This document shows, in pieces, positions 21,972 to 33,900 of a stretch of DNA of 64,000 bases. Under the pieces are notes generated by a model. That model had not been told where the DNA came from. It did no database searches and saw nothing but the letters and a program-made list of their open reading frames with translations. Source of the DNA: Asterias amurensis. Its lineage: Eukaryota; Echinodermata; Asteroidea; Forcipulatida; Asteriidae. Numbering within the stretch: position 1 is the stretch's first letter; each line of letters starts with the position of its first letter. Location: contig NC_092650.1 of NCBI RefSeq assembly GCF_032118995.1, forward strand, positions 25,778,501 to 25,842,500, read 5' to 3'. The translations under genes and the position numbers were made by a program.

Positions 21972-24900
21972 ATGTTTCTCTACCGAAACGTTGGTGCATG
22001 TCTTCTTGTTTTGTGGATGATTTTCTTAGGTAAGTATGTAAAACTGTTGATAATTATACACAAAATCTTGTTCAAATTCAACTAAATCGTGAATCAAAAA
22101 CAAGCAGCGATCCTCATGTTATGTGTTGATAATCACCGATAAACCCACTGAACACTTTTGTTAAAGCCATTATACACTTTCGGTAAAAAAATAAATAAAA
22201 AAAAGTTCACAGATTTACAACTAATTTACAGGGTTTACAGAAGGTTATGGTGAAAGACTTCTCTTAAAAAATATTGTTCCATGAAATGCTTTACTTTTTG
22301 AAAAAAATTAAAACAATATCAATTCTCGATAGCGAGAATTACGGATTTATTTTAAACACATGTCATGACACGGCGAAACGCGCGGAAACAAGAGTGGGTT
22401 TTCCCGTTATTTTCTCCCGACTTCGATAACCGATTGAGCCTAAATGTTCACAGGTTTGTTATTTTATATATAAGTTGTGATACACGAAGTGTGTGACTTG
22501 GACAATACTGATTACCGAAAGTGTATAATGGCTTTAATAACTGTCAAATGCCGAAATGGTTATAATAGTGGACTCTGCAGCGATCATATCCGTCACTCAG
22601 CGACACTCCTGGCGCTTAAACATACATAATATTCCCTGCAACTTTTTGCCTCTTTATTGAATTGAGTTTAGCTCTATTCGTTGTATATTATGTGGCATTT
22701 AAATATTTTTAGTATTTTTAGGTATGTATAATAGTTGCTGAGGTTCTTGACTTGGGCGAGGTGCTGGCAACCTTTTACCTCAAGTATTATTTTTGTTCAT
22801 TATATGTTGTTTAGTTTCAAGTTTAAGTTACTAACTTTTAAAACATCTTTTGCTCCTTGTGGTTTTGTTTGGTTTTAGCTATTATTTTTCTTGTGTTTTT
22901 TTAACTGCTGTTTCTATATGTAGTGATGCTTTTTAAATTATTGTTTTTATTTCGTTTCAACCGCCCTGAGGCCTGGCTTAAGGCACTTTATACATACTGT
23001 TTTATTAATATTATTAAGATGTGGGACTACGTTTGAATTATGAGACATAATCATTTAATAGCACGATGTAATGATTTATAAGGTGCTCTGTCGCAGTTTG
23101 TTGTCGATCAGACCAGGAACACCGAGGCGATCCCCTTCTGTTACGATATTAAGTGCACTGGGTTCTTTTACCTGCGTTAAACAATACACTGGACCAACGG
23201 CTTTACGTCCCATCCGAAGGATGAAGCACCATGCGTGTCTTGCATCACAGGTGTCACTACTCTCGAACCAGCACTCTGCTTGCTGATCACCTGGGCCCAA
23301 TTTCATAGAGCTGCTTAAGCACAAATTTTTGCTTAGGCAAAAAAATTCATGTTTAGTAAAATCAGATTAACGGCCAAGACTCCACTCAATTGTTATGCTA
23401 AGCAAACAACAGCTAAATACCAGTCACAAGCAATGTATATTATGGCATGAAGTTTGGCCAGTAACATGTGTAAAACAAGCAAGCTGTTTTCGTGCTTAAG
23501 CAATTTTTTTGCTTAAGCAGCTCTATGAAATTGGCCCCAGAGCTTGAGTCCTGTGCTCTTAACCAATGGTCCATGACACGCCACGCAAAGGGCATGGTTT
23601 GAGTTATAACCTCAAGATGACTCTAAGATAAATGTTTTGTATGGATGATATGCTGCTCAAAGGTTATAAATGTTGTGCAGGGAGTTTTTTTTTCTTTCTT
23701 TCTTTTTTTCCCCTTGTTTTCCTGCCAGCTTATGCATGTTCACGATAACTGCATGTACGATACACGATCCCCTTTGTACTTCCGTTTAATGCATGATATT
23801 GTGCGACGTCGCCATCAACAACCTGTAAAAAGTACAACTAAGAGATATTTTTGTTACTGAACAGGTTGTCTTGGCAACCGACCGCTTCAGTAAGCTCAAT
23901 TTGACAAATTATTTATACGAATTATGATCCCTTTGTATTGTATTACACTCACAGTCGCATTATTCACTCCGCAAAAGATCACCGCTGTAAACCCACCCGT
24001 ACACACTGTGCGTAATGTGTGCAATCACCATGCAGACCGTCGCACCGCCCGAACACTTACTATCTGCATGCGGATAGTATGGTGGCCCTGAAGGGACATC
24101 GCATATCGCAAACGTGTGCGCACCATAGAGCTATATATATAGCTCTATGATGTGCACACGTATGCAATATCGTGAAACAATTCGCATATATGTGCGCACA
24201 CGTATGCAATGTCGTGAAACAATTCGCGAATATGTGCGCACACGTATGCAATGTCGTGAAACAATTCGCGAATATGTGCGCACACGTATGCAATTTCGTG
24301 AAACAATTCGCATATATGTGCGCACACGTATGCAATGTCGTGAAACAATTCGCGAATATGTGCGCACACGTATGCAATGTCGTGAAACAATTCGCGAATA
24401 TGTGCGCACACGTATGCAATATCGTGAAACAATTCGCGAATATGTGCGCATACGTATGCAATGTCGTGAAACAATTCGCGAATATGTGCGCACACGTATG
24501 CAATGTCGTGAAACAAATCGCGAATATGTGCGGACACGTATGCAATATCGTGAAACAATTCGCATATATGTGCGCACACGTATGCAATATCGTGAAACAA
24601 TTCGCATATATGTGCGCACACGTATGCAATGTCGTGAAACAATTCACGAATATGTGCGCACACGTATGCAATGTCGTGAAACAATTCGCGAATATGTGCG
24701 CACACGTATGCAATGTCGTGAAACAATTCGCGAATATGTGCGAACATTGCATACGTATGCGCACACGTTTGCGATATGTGATGTCCCTTCAGGGCCACCA
24801 TAGGATAGTACACTACCCGCATGCGGATAGGAGTACAAATGCGGATGACTTGAGCACAGTAGGCGCACGGCTTGCGTTGGGCGATCTGACTGTGTATACG

Positions 24901-27900
24901 GGTGGGTCGTGCGATGTGATTACACACACACTTACGTAGTGTTTTCTATATGTAATAATACTCATAATGTAGTTAATTATTGTTTTAATATTGTGAAGCG
25001 CTTTGATGCCTTGCATAATTGTTGTGTGATGAAAACTAAACAACAGTATAACACATCTTCTTTAGTTTGTGTATTGGCAGGCTGCCATAGCAATGAGTCG
25101 CTTCATTAAGCTTATTATAAATGAAATACACATATATTATCCATTGTTGTTCATACAGGCCAGTGTATTATTAAGCATTACGAAGAGTTAAAGGAACATT
25201 TCAATTTTTATTTTTTTTTTGCTAACAAAACAGTTGCTGGCAGTGTAAGCACTTTATGTAATCTACCATATACATAAAATGACAAACCTGTAATAGGTTC
25301 TAGAAGTTTGAGATCGATTGGCCATCTGGGTCACGAGAGAATAATGGAAAACATTTCTCTTTTTAACACAACCATTATGATGTTATTTTGTCAATAGGAC
25401 ACTTTATTGGGAGCGTTAAAGGAAAGGTATGCTACTTCAATCAATAACCAGACGAGAACGGCAAACTTCGCTGGATCAAACCTTTCGAGCGTGGGGATAG
25501 ATGTTCCTGTAGCAGTCTCCGACCTGGTGGTGTTACAATGGTCAGGCGAGAGCACTCCTTTAAACCAGTCTACACGGATACACCACTATTCACTGACAAT
25601 CAGGATACCATACAAGAATACTTTGACTGTCAAGGTACGTCAGCTGGGTCGACCTTTCATGGTGTGTGTTAAACGAACACGTTGCCTTACAGATCGGTCG
25701 AGTTGGTCTTTGAAAAGCGTTTGTTACCATTTGCATATGCATATGATAAGAAAGATATTTTAAAAGTAGAATATACTGATCCACACAAGTATCACTCGAC
25801 ATTGCGTGGTTTTCCTTTTACCTCGTCGACTAACATGGTCGGCCATTTATGGGAGTCAAATTTTTGGACTCCCAATAAAATGTGCAAGTCTCGCACGTAG
25901 CGAAAACGAGAACTTAATTCGAAAAAAAAGTATATTTTTGTACAAAACCAAATTGTATTGAAATTGTTGTTTGTTAAAAAATTCTTAAAGATTATTATTT
26001 TTAACGTACTTTTTGTATAATTATTATTTTAATTCGTGTACATAATAATTGTTTTGTTTAAATTAACGTAAAAAATTAAACATTTATCGGGACGAGGATC
26101 GCTGTTCGACATCGACCTGGATGTTTTTTCTAATACACCCCGTTTGTGAATCACGTCCAATTGGTGCAATCATCACATAGGTTCAGCGATAATGGGAACG
26201 TCAATTGGGTAATATTCTTAATTGTTTAGAGTAAACCGGAAACTGGAGGTCAAGTTTTTTTCTTTAGTTTTCTTCGTTAATTTGTTGAATTGATTTTACT
26301 TTTCTGTTTTTAATCACTTATTTTTACATTCCCAAGAACATATTCATTTTTTAGAGTCATAACTTATGTTAAACTAAAATTTTCGACAGAACAAAATCTC
26401 CCCAACGTAAAACTCCATTAGGTTGGGACCACAATGGTCCCGGAAGTTCAATTTCTCGCGAGACTTGCACAGTCTATGGCCGACCGTGTTAGTTCGCAAA
26501 GTAAAAGGATAACCACGCAATTTCGAGGCAAATGTGTGTGGATCATTGTATTCTACTTTTTAAACATCTTTCTATTAAACCATGCATTTTATAACAAACG
26601 GTTACAAACGCTTTTCAAAGACCAACTCGACCAATCCAAGGCAACGTGGTCCTTAATATTGTTGTACACTGTCTCAAAACTCAGGGGACAAAAATTATAT
26701 CAAAATTATCAGCTTCCAATTTGTGTTACTCAATTCTCGAACTCTGTGAACAAAAAATCCACAGACAAATCATTCGTTTGGGATTCGAACCCACGCGTGG
26801 CCCTTGCTACTGGAGCATATATCTCACAACCAGAACTCGGAAAAGTAGGCCTACTGAGTTTCATTTTTGTGCAGTTCTGGTCAGTGTTGTTCCTGTAATT
26901 ACCTTGATGTCATCTCTCCATTTTCTTCTCTGTCTACCTCTATTCCTTCCCTCTGTCATTGGTTGTCAATCCATTATTCGTGTTGCCCATCTTCGGACAG
27001 TACAATTAAAAAACAAGCACAGGCCGGTTAGGGAAGGGCAAAAGTATAAGCAAAAACTGTCTTCAAAAAAGATGTGCACCCGAGATCTCCCAGACCTGTT
27101 ATCATTTCGTCAGGCAGTGTGTCCAGCCCATCCCAATTTAGCTTGTTTTATGGTCCGTATGATGTTTACCAACTGAGTAAGCAATGCTTATACACATTTG
27201 CGTGAGGGTTAACACAAATTGTATCGTTGCGGTACCCGCTGCCAAAACATAGGATTCGAACTGCCTCTAGCTTCCGGGCAATCTTGGTATAGTCTAGTTG
27301 TTAAGACACTGCTCTAGAATTGCAAGGGTCGTGGGTTCGAATCCTTCCCGAGTTATATGCCTGTGATATTTTTTCACAGGACTCGGGAAAGTACTGAGTA
27401 TACAGTGCTAACACACATCAGTGTATGGGTAAAAAAAAATATATATATATATATAATGAATAGGGTAGATGGCCTTAGCTTTCGATCCAAACCGGACCTT
27501 CTTCAGAGGCATAAAACAAGTACAAACAAAAACATATCCATTTATAGAAAAAGAGAGGGGGAAAGGGATTAAGGAAAGGATCCAAAAGAAGCGGGAAAAT
27601 AACAGCCAATCAAAGTTTCTATTTCAGAGACAATGTGTGGCTATGAACCAATAGGAGTAGAGTGGCGAGGACAAAGGATTTGTAGAATGAAAGGATGGGT
27701 TACTGGACCATAAAAGTGGTAAAAGTTCGACAACAATGCAGGGAGACATGAAAGGGTAGGATTAGAGAGCAAGTTGCATCATGATGCAACTAACAATGGT
27801 AAATTAATAAGAATAGCAAGATCAAAGGTATGATGATTTTAAAAATAGGTACGAGGGACATGTGGAAAAAGAGGGGGGGGGGTTACTTACATCAGATAGT

Positions 27901-30900
27901 TACAGTGATGAATTTATAAAAACAACTTTAAACAAGATTAATTTATACTTTATGTACAGAATATATACAACATATAAGTTCTTAGGCCGAAGTGAAGTGG
28001 AGGGTAATGAGAAGTTATTTGATACCAGTGTTTATGTTAAGTCCAAAGGGTTTGACTGTTTTGAGTTGGTGAATCCAGTGTGATTCTCTACTCTTGCGGT
28101 GTGTGTCATCACCATTGCAAGCTTCAATCACCAGAAGTTCAACATCACTGACACTATGATTGGGGCTGTTGAAGTGGATAGAGACTGGGTACGGTTTCTT
28201 AGTCCTTATGGAAGAGACATGATTCGCAAAGCGAAGACTAAGTTTGGTCTTAGTCTCTCCCACATATTGTAGCCCACATCTCTTACATGATATGACATAG
28301 ACTTAATTAGACGTGCTACATTCAGAGTCGGTCTTGATGTTGTTTGAAGAGCCAGTGGTATGACTCTTCACCTTAAGTGAGGGCTTAATGTGCAGACACG
28401 TTCTGCATTTGGAACGGGTACATTTGTGACAGCCCAGTATATCTGTCGGGGTTGTGTTTGGACTGTACCTGGGGGAAGTTTGGCCCTGACTAGTATGTCA
28501 CCAAGGTTCTTAGGGCGGCGGAATGCAACCATGGGAACCTCGGGGATTGCTGAGTGTAACCTGCTGGAGGAGTGAAGTATAGGCATGTTATTATTGAGAA
28601 TTGAGGGAAGTTTGGGTAGTTTGGGGTGGAAGGTGGTGACCAAAGCAACTCTATTGGTCGGAGCTTTTTTAACTCCCGTGTTAGTCAACAGAGTATGACG
28701 AGGTACATTGAGAGCCCTGTTGATAGCAAGTTGGACTCTACGTTCTCTGTGTCCCCTAGATACAAGGGGTTTCCTTAGCTCTGATGAGCGCCTCTTGTAC
28801 AGGGTATCTGTGGAACAGATACGCCTGATACGTAAGGCCTGACTGTAAGCAATTGCCTTCTTACAGTGACTAGGGTGACAGCTATTGGAGACAAGGTACT
28901 GGTGGGTGTCGGTGGGTTTACTGTAAACATCTGTGACAAGGCCATTAGGATACTTGGTTATTGTCACATCTAGAAAGTTCACACTGGTGAGAGATTGTTC
29001 GGAACTTTATGGTGGGGTGAAATGAGTTGATATGGTTAATAAACTCATCCAAGCTGTCTTGGTCACCACACCAGATGGAGAAAATATCATCAATAAATCT
29101 CCACCAAACTAGTGGTCGGTTAGGGGCGGAGGACAGGAGTCTGTCCTCCAACTGAGACATGAATAGGTTAGCATATGAGGGAGCCATTTTGGTACCCATG
29201 GCAGTACCCTGTACCTGTAGAAAATGCCTGTCAGAAAATGTGAAATTATTCTTCATTAGAATGTGGCTCATGAGTTCCTTAATATGACTCACTGAGGGGC
29301 GGGACTGATTACTAGCATTGAGGGCAGAGACACATGCACTCATGCCTTCATGATGGGGTATATTAGTATACAGTGATGAAACATCAAAAGTAACCAAAAT
29401 AGCAGAGTCAGGTATTTGGTGCTTGACCTCATCTAGTTTGTGGAGAAAGTCTTTGGTATCCTTGATGAAGGAAGGAATACGGCAGACTAAGGGTTTGAGG
29501 AAGCTATCGACAAACTCAGAAATGCGCTCTGTGGGGCTACCATTCCCAGATACAATAGGTCTCCCCGGGTTATTGGGCTTATGTATCTTAGGTAGAAGGT
29601 AGAACCTTGCTGTACGGGGGTCATGTGGGAGGAGATAGTTAAATGTATCCTTCTCAATACCATTGGCGTTATAAATCCTAACCAGGGTGTCACTGATATC
29701 TTGGGAGAAAGATTCAGTGGGATCAGAAGCACATTCAATGTAATGATCAGTGTTACTGAGCTGTCTAAGGCCCTCAGCAATGTAGTCTTGTGTGTTCATG
29801 ACTACAACTGCGGACCCCTTGTCAGCCCGTTTAATCACTATGTCTGGTGATTGGCGGAGTTGTGTAAGGGCGTGCCGCTCATCTTGGGGGAGGTTATTGG
29901 GAGTAGGGGTACTGGGGGCCTTAAGAACCTCGGAGTTAACCGAATTGATGTATGTCTCTAGAGACACATCTCGGTTCTTAGGGGGTACCCAAGTACTCTT
30001 TTCCTTGAAGCGGTTGCGGGGAATGAGTTGGGTCTCCACAGATGACTCGTCATCCATGGAGGGCTCTACATGAAAATATTCACGTAGGCGTAACCTACGA
30101 TTGAATTGGGCCATGTCCTGTTGGAAAAGAAGTTGGTTAGGTTCTCTGGGTGTGGGGCAAAATTTAAGACCCCCTGAGAGGAGTTTAACCTGTGGGTCAG
30201 TAAGGACCATGTCAGACAAGTTAACTACAGTATTGGTCTCTGGCGACCTAACAGTAGGAGGAGCAATGCTGGCTCTCTTACTGTGGAAACGTCTATGGGT
30301 GTGTTTCTTATGGTTAGCCTGGACATTCATACGTTTTTTGTTTTATGTGTCCATAAGGGTGGACCTTAAGTGTTTGACGTTACATAGTATGGTATCTTGT
30401 AACTGTTCAAACTCTTCAATGGAACATGACTCCTGGAGTTGAGACTCAGTGTCTGTTATCTCAAGCAACTGGTTATCAATGAATTGTTGGCATTGATTTT
30501 CCAGCAACTTGATCAAACGGAAAGACGTATTAGTGAGTGTCTTGTTCCATTTCTTCAAAAAGGATGGGTCAAGGTCCCCAAAGGAAGGGGTACACTTGAT
30601 CTGTAGGCCTTTGGGAATGATACGGGACAAACGATAAAAACGGTAGTTATCAAGATGTGACATGTAACGGGTGTTCTTTTCCTTAAGCTTACGAAGCTTG
30701 CGGAAAATGCACTTGGTGTCGGGAGCAAGTGCCATAATGGTAGGGGGAATACTGTGAAGGGGAAAATTGTTAAATCATACCTGTGGAGAGAACGGGTTAT
30801 AAATCCTGTACAAAAATGATTATTAATTAACAGACGTGAAAGAAAAAAGTAAAAAAAAACTGCAAATAAATGGGGTTAACAAGGCCCTGTAAAAGAACGG

Positions 30901-33900
30901 GTTAAACCTGCAAAAAAATAAATTATGTACACACCTGTAAAGAAAAAATGGGTTAACACAAACCTGTTTAAAAAATAGGGGTTAACATCATCCCGTAAAA
31001 ATAATGTGGTCAATAATAGGAACCTGTACAAATATATATATTTAATACAAATTATACTCTTTTGAATACCGCATCTTGAAACTTTGTTCACAGATGATTA
31101 CGTTCCTGCGTCTATTGCTTGTCCCAGCTCAATCTTGGAACGGTTAACGAGCGGTAACTTTTCGGGTGCTGTGATTGTATGGGGACAACCAAGTGCGACT
31201 GAGAGTTCGGGCATTCCTCCACTTATCACCCTATTGTCTACTAGAGACAATGGCTCATTCTTTCCGTTTGGGGTTCATACAATTTCCTACAAGGCCGTTG
31301 ATTTGAAAAACAACATTGACAGGTGCGAGTTTAACGTTACTGTTGGTGAGTATCTAGCATTTTTTTTACAAACTATAGTTAAAATGACTTGTCTTTAGAA
31401 GGCACTGGACACTATTGGTAATTACTCAACCGAAAGCTACACATTTTTTAGATAAAACACTTCATAGAGCTGCTAAGCACAAAAAATGTGCTTAGCATGA
31501 CATTTCTTCCTTGATAAAAACAGGTTTACCAACCAAATTTCCATGTGATTTTTAGGATAAGCAAACAAAAGCAGAATGCCTGTAACAAGCATTATGTAAC
31601 AAGCGGAAATTTGGCTGGTAATCCTGTTTTTATCAGTAAAGACATTTCATGCTTAGCATTTTTTTTTGCTTAGCAGCTCTATGAAATTGGGCCCTGTTCT
31701 GACATCAGATGGATTTAATTTGATTATTTTTCAGTTGATGGTGTCCAACCACGTTTCACAAACTGCCCACTGAAAATCAATCAGGTGATTGATAATGACA
31801 ACATAACTGGTTCTGTGCTAGTTGAATGGGATGAGCCAACAGCGACAGACAACTCTGGGGTTCACCCTACTGTAGTCAACGAGACACCAGACAAAGGTCC
31901 AAACTTCACCAAAGGAACTCACATCATCACTTACAGAGCCAGAGATGAGGCTGGAAATTCGCAGATTTGTACTTTCAATGTGGTCATCGCCATCAAAAAA
32001 TGTGAGTAAACGTTTCAAGTAAAATTTATTTACATCAGCGCGGTCGACAATGTTATCATGTAAATGAGATCAGTGCCCAATTTCAAAGATCTGCTTACGC
32101 AGAAAATATGATGCTAAACAATAGTAAGCAGGTCACATAAGCTACATGGGAAATGGCATTTAGCTTTACGTAAAGAAAATCGGTATGTTTTAAGCACACT
32201 GTTGGTAATTGTCAAAGAGCATTCTTCTCACTTGGTGTGTATCTCAATAACAAACCTGTGAAAATTTGAACTCAATTGGTCGTCGAAGTTGCGAGATAAT
32301 AATGGAAGAAAAAACACCCTGGTCACACGAAGTTGTGTGCTTTCTAGATGCTTGATTTCGGGACCTAAAAATCTAATTATGAGGTCTCGAAATCAAATCC
32401 GTGGAAAAATACTTCTTTCCCGAAAACTACGTTACTTCCGAGGGAGTCGTTTCTCACGTTGTTTTTACTACCAACAGATCCCCATTACTTGTTACCAAGT
32501 AAGGTTATTTGCTAATAATTATTGTGAGTAATTACCAACAGTATCCAATGCCATTAAGCAGCTGTATGACTTTTTGCCAAGGTCTATAGCCAAGACGCAC
32601 TCTCGAGGGGTAGGTATAGCTGGGCCTACGTGTATGTCCTTGTGGGGTATTTTATAGACAACGGAATGGTGGTCCCCACAAGAGAGTTATTATGTTCAAC
32701 CAGGACTCCGTGTTTAGAATGGAATACTAGAAAAACAATGGCTGGTCCCCACAAACCGGAACCGTATTAAGGTTGTTAGCTAAAAGATGATAATGCTATC
32801 TTGTCATAGTTTCGCAATGAGTTGTAACCTTTGATCTTCATTTGGAATTTTTAAAGCTAGGTTGGGAAAGGGTCGTGTACACCAGGACTACCTTTTGATT
32901 CGCTTTATGGTGGCAGAACTCACGAGTTTAATTTAAGAAAATGTTGCATGACTTTCGGTTTTACCTAATGTACACAAAAGAGTCAAGTACAAAAAAAGTA
33001 TTAGGTTGTCATTGGAATTATCCCATCGGTTCAAAAATACATTACCCAGTAAAACCACCAAACTCACCTGTCCACCCACATTTTGTGTGTGCTTGTCTTG
33101 CAGTCTGATTAGGACATAAATACTATCTTTTTTTTTTCTTTTCTTTTTCTGTCATAGCGATTGATTTGATCGGCAAGGTTGCTACGCAGAGCTCTACTTA
33201 CCGCTATGAGTACACTAGTGATAAAGCTATTGATGGGAATAAAGACACTCTCAATCATAACGGTAAGCTATTGTTCTTTTATTCTGAATAGCCGATCTGC
33301 CAGATCAACTAGTGCCTCATTATTATCCTGGCGAAGAATTTTTGTATTCGAAAAATGTTCCTTCTTTTGGTAATTTGATGGCAAATTTGTGTCAACGTAT
33401 ACACAAAAGATCTTAAAACATAAAACCTCACTCTGTGTATCCAGAAATAATTTTAATAATTAAATAACTAAATAACTAAATAACAAAATGTTCGATGACG
33501 CCCTTTCACGTGTTCTGTTTTTCCTTGTTTTTCCTTGTTAAACAGTGTTTAAAACAAAAAGTAACAAATAAATTAATTAATTTATGCTCATCCGTATGTG
33601 AAGAAAATAAATTTCTCCTGGTCCATTGGCTAGATTTTTATTCTTTTCATAAATAAACATAATTTTGTGTTGAAACCACATAATCGCTATTACATTGAAA
33701 TAAGTACATTTTGAAACCTTTCACGGTTGGAGTTATAATCATGGGAGGTTTTCAGAACACCATGTGATTATATCTTTCGAGGTGTTGGTTTTGAGAAGAA
33801 CCGATGGCATGACAGCTCAACGTTTTGATCAGTATGCTCTGACCGTATTCAGGAGGGTGCTGGACTATGTTGCTAGGTACTCCTTAAGGTGAATAGGTCC

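Noticed and set aside
24060..24939. Four long overlapping open frames (162-260 codons) on both strands
   Set aside because: They are translations of the 42-bp satellite, open only because the unit is a multiple of three; no domain and no splice or start context.
25398..25634. A 79-codon open exon-like stretch with AG and GT borders (phase 0-0)
   Set aside because: Its phase does not fit between the signal exon and the first HYR exon, it shows no known domain, and its upstream part belongs to a repeat also seen at 60215-60340.
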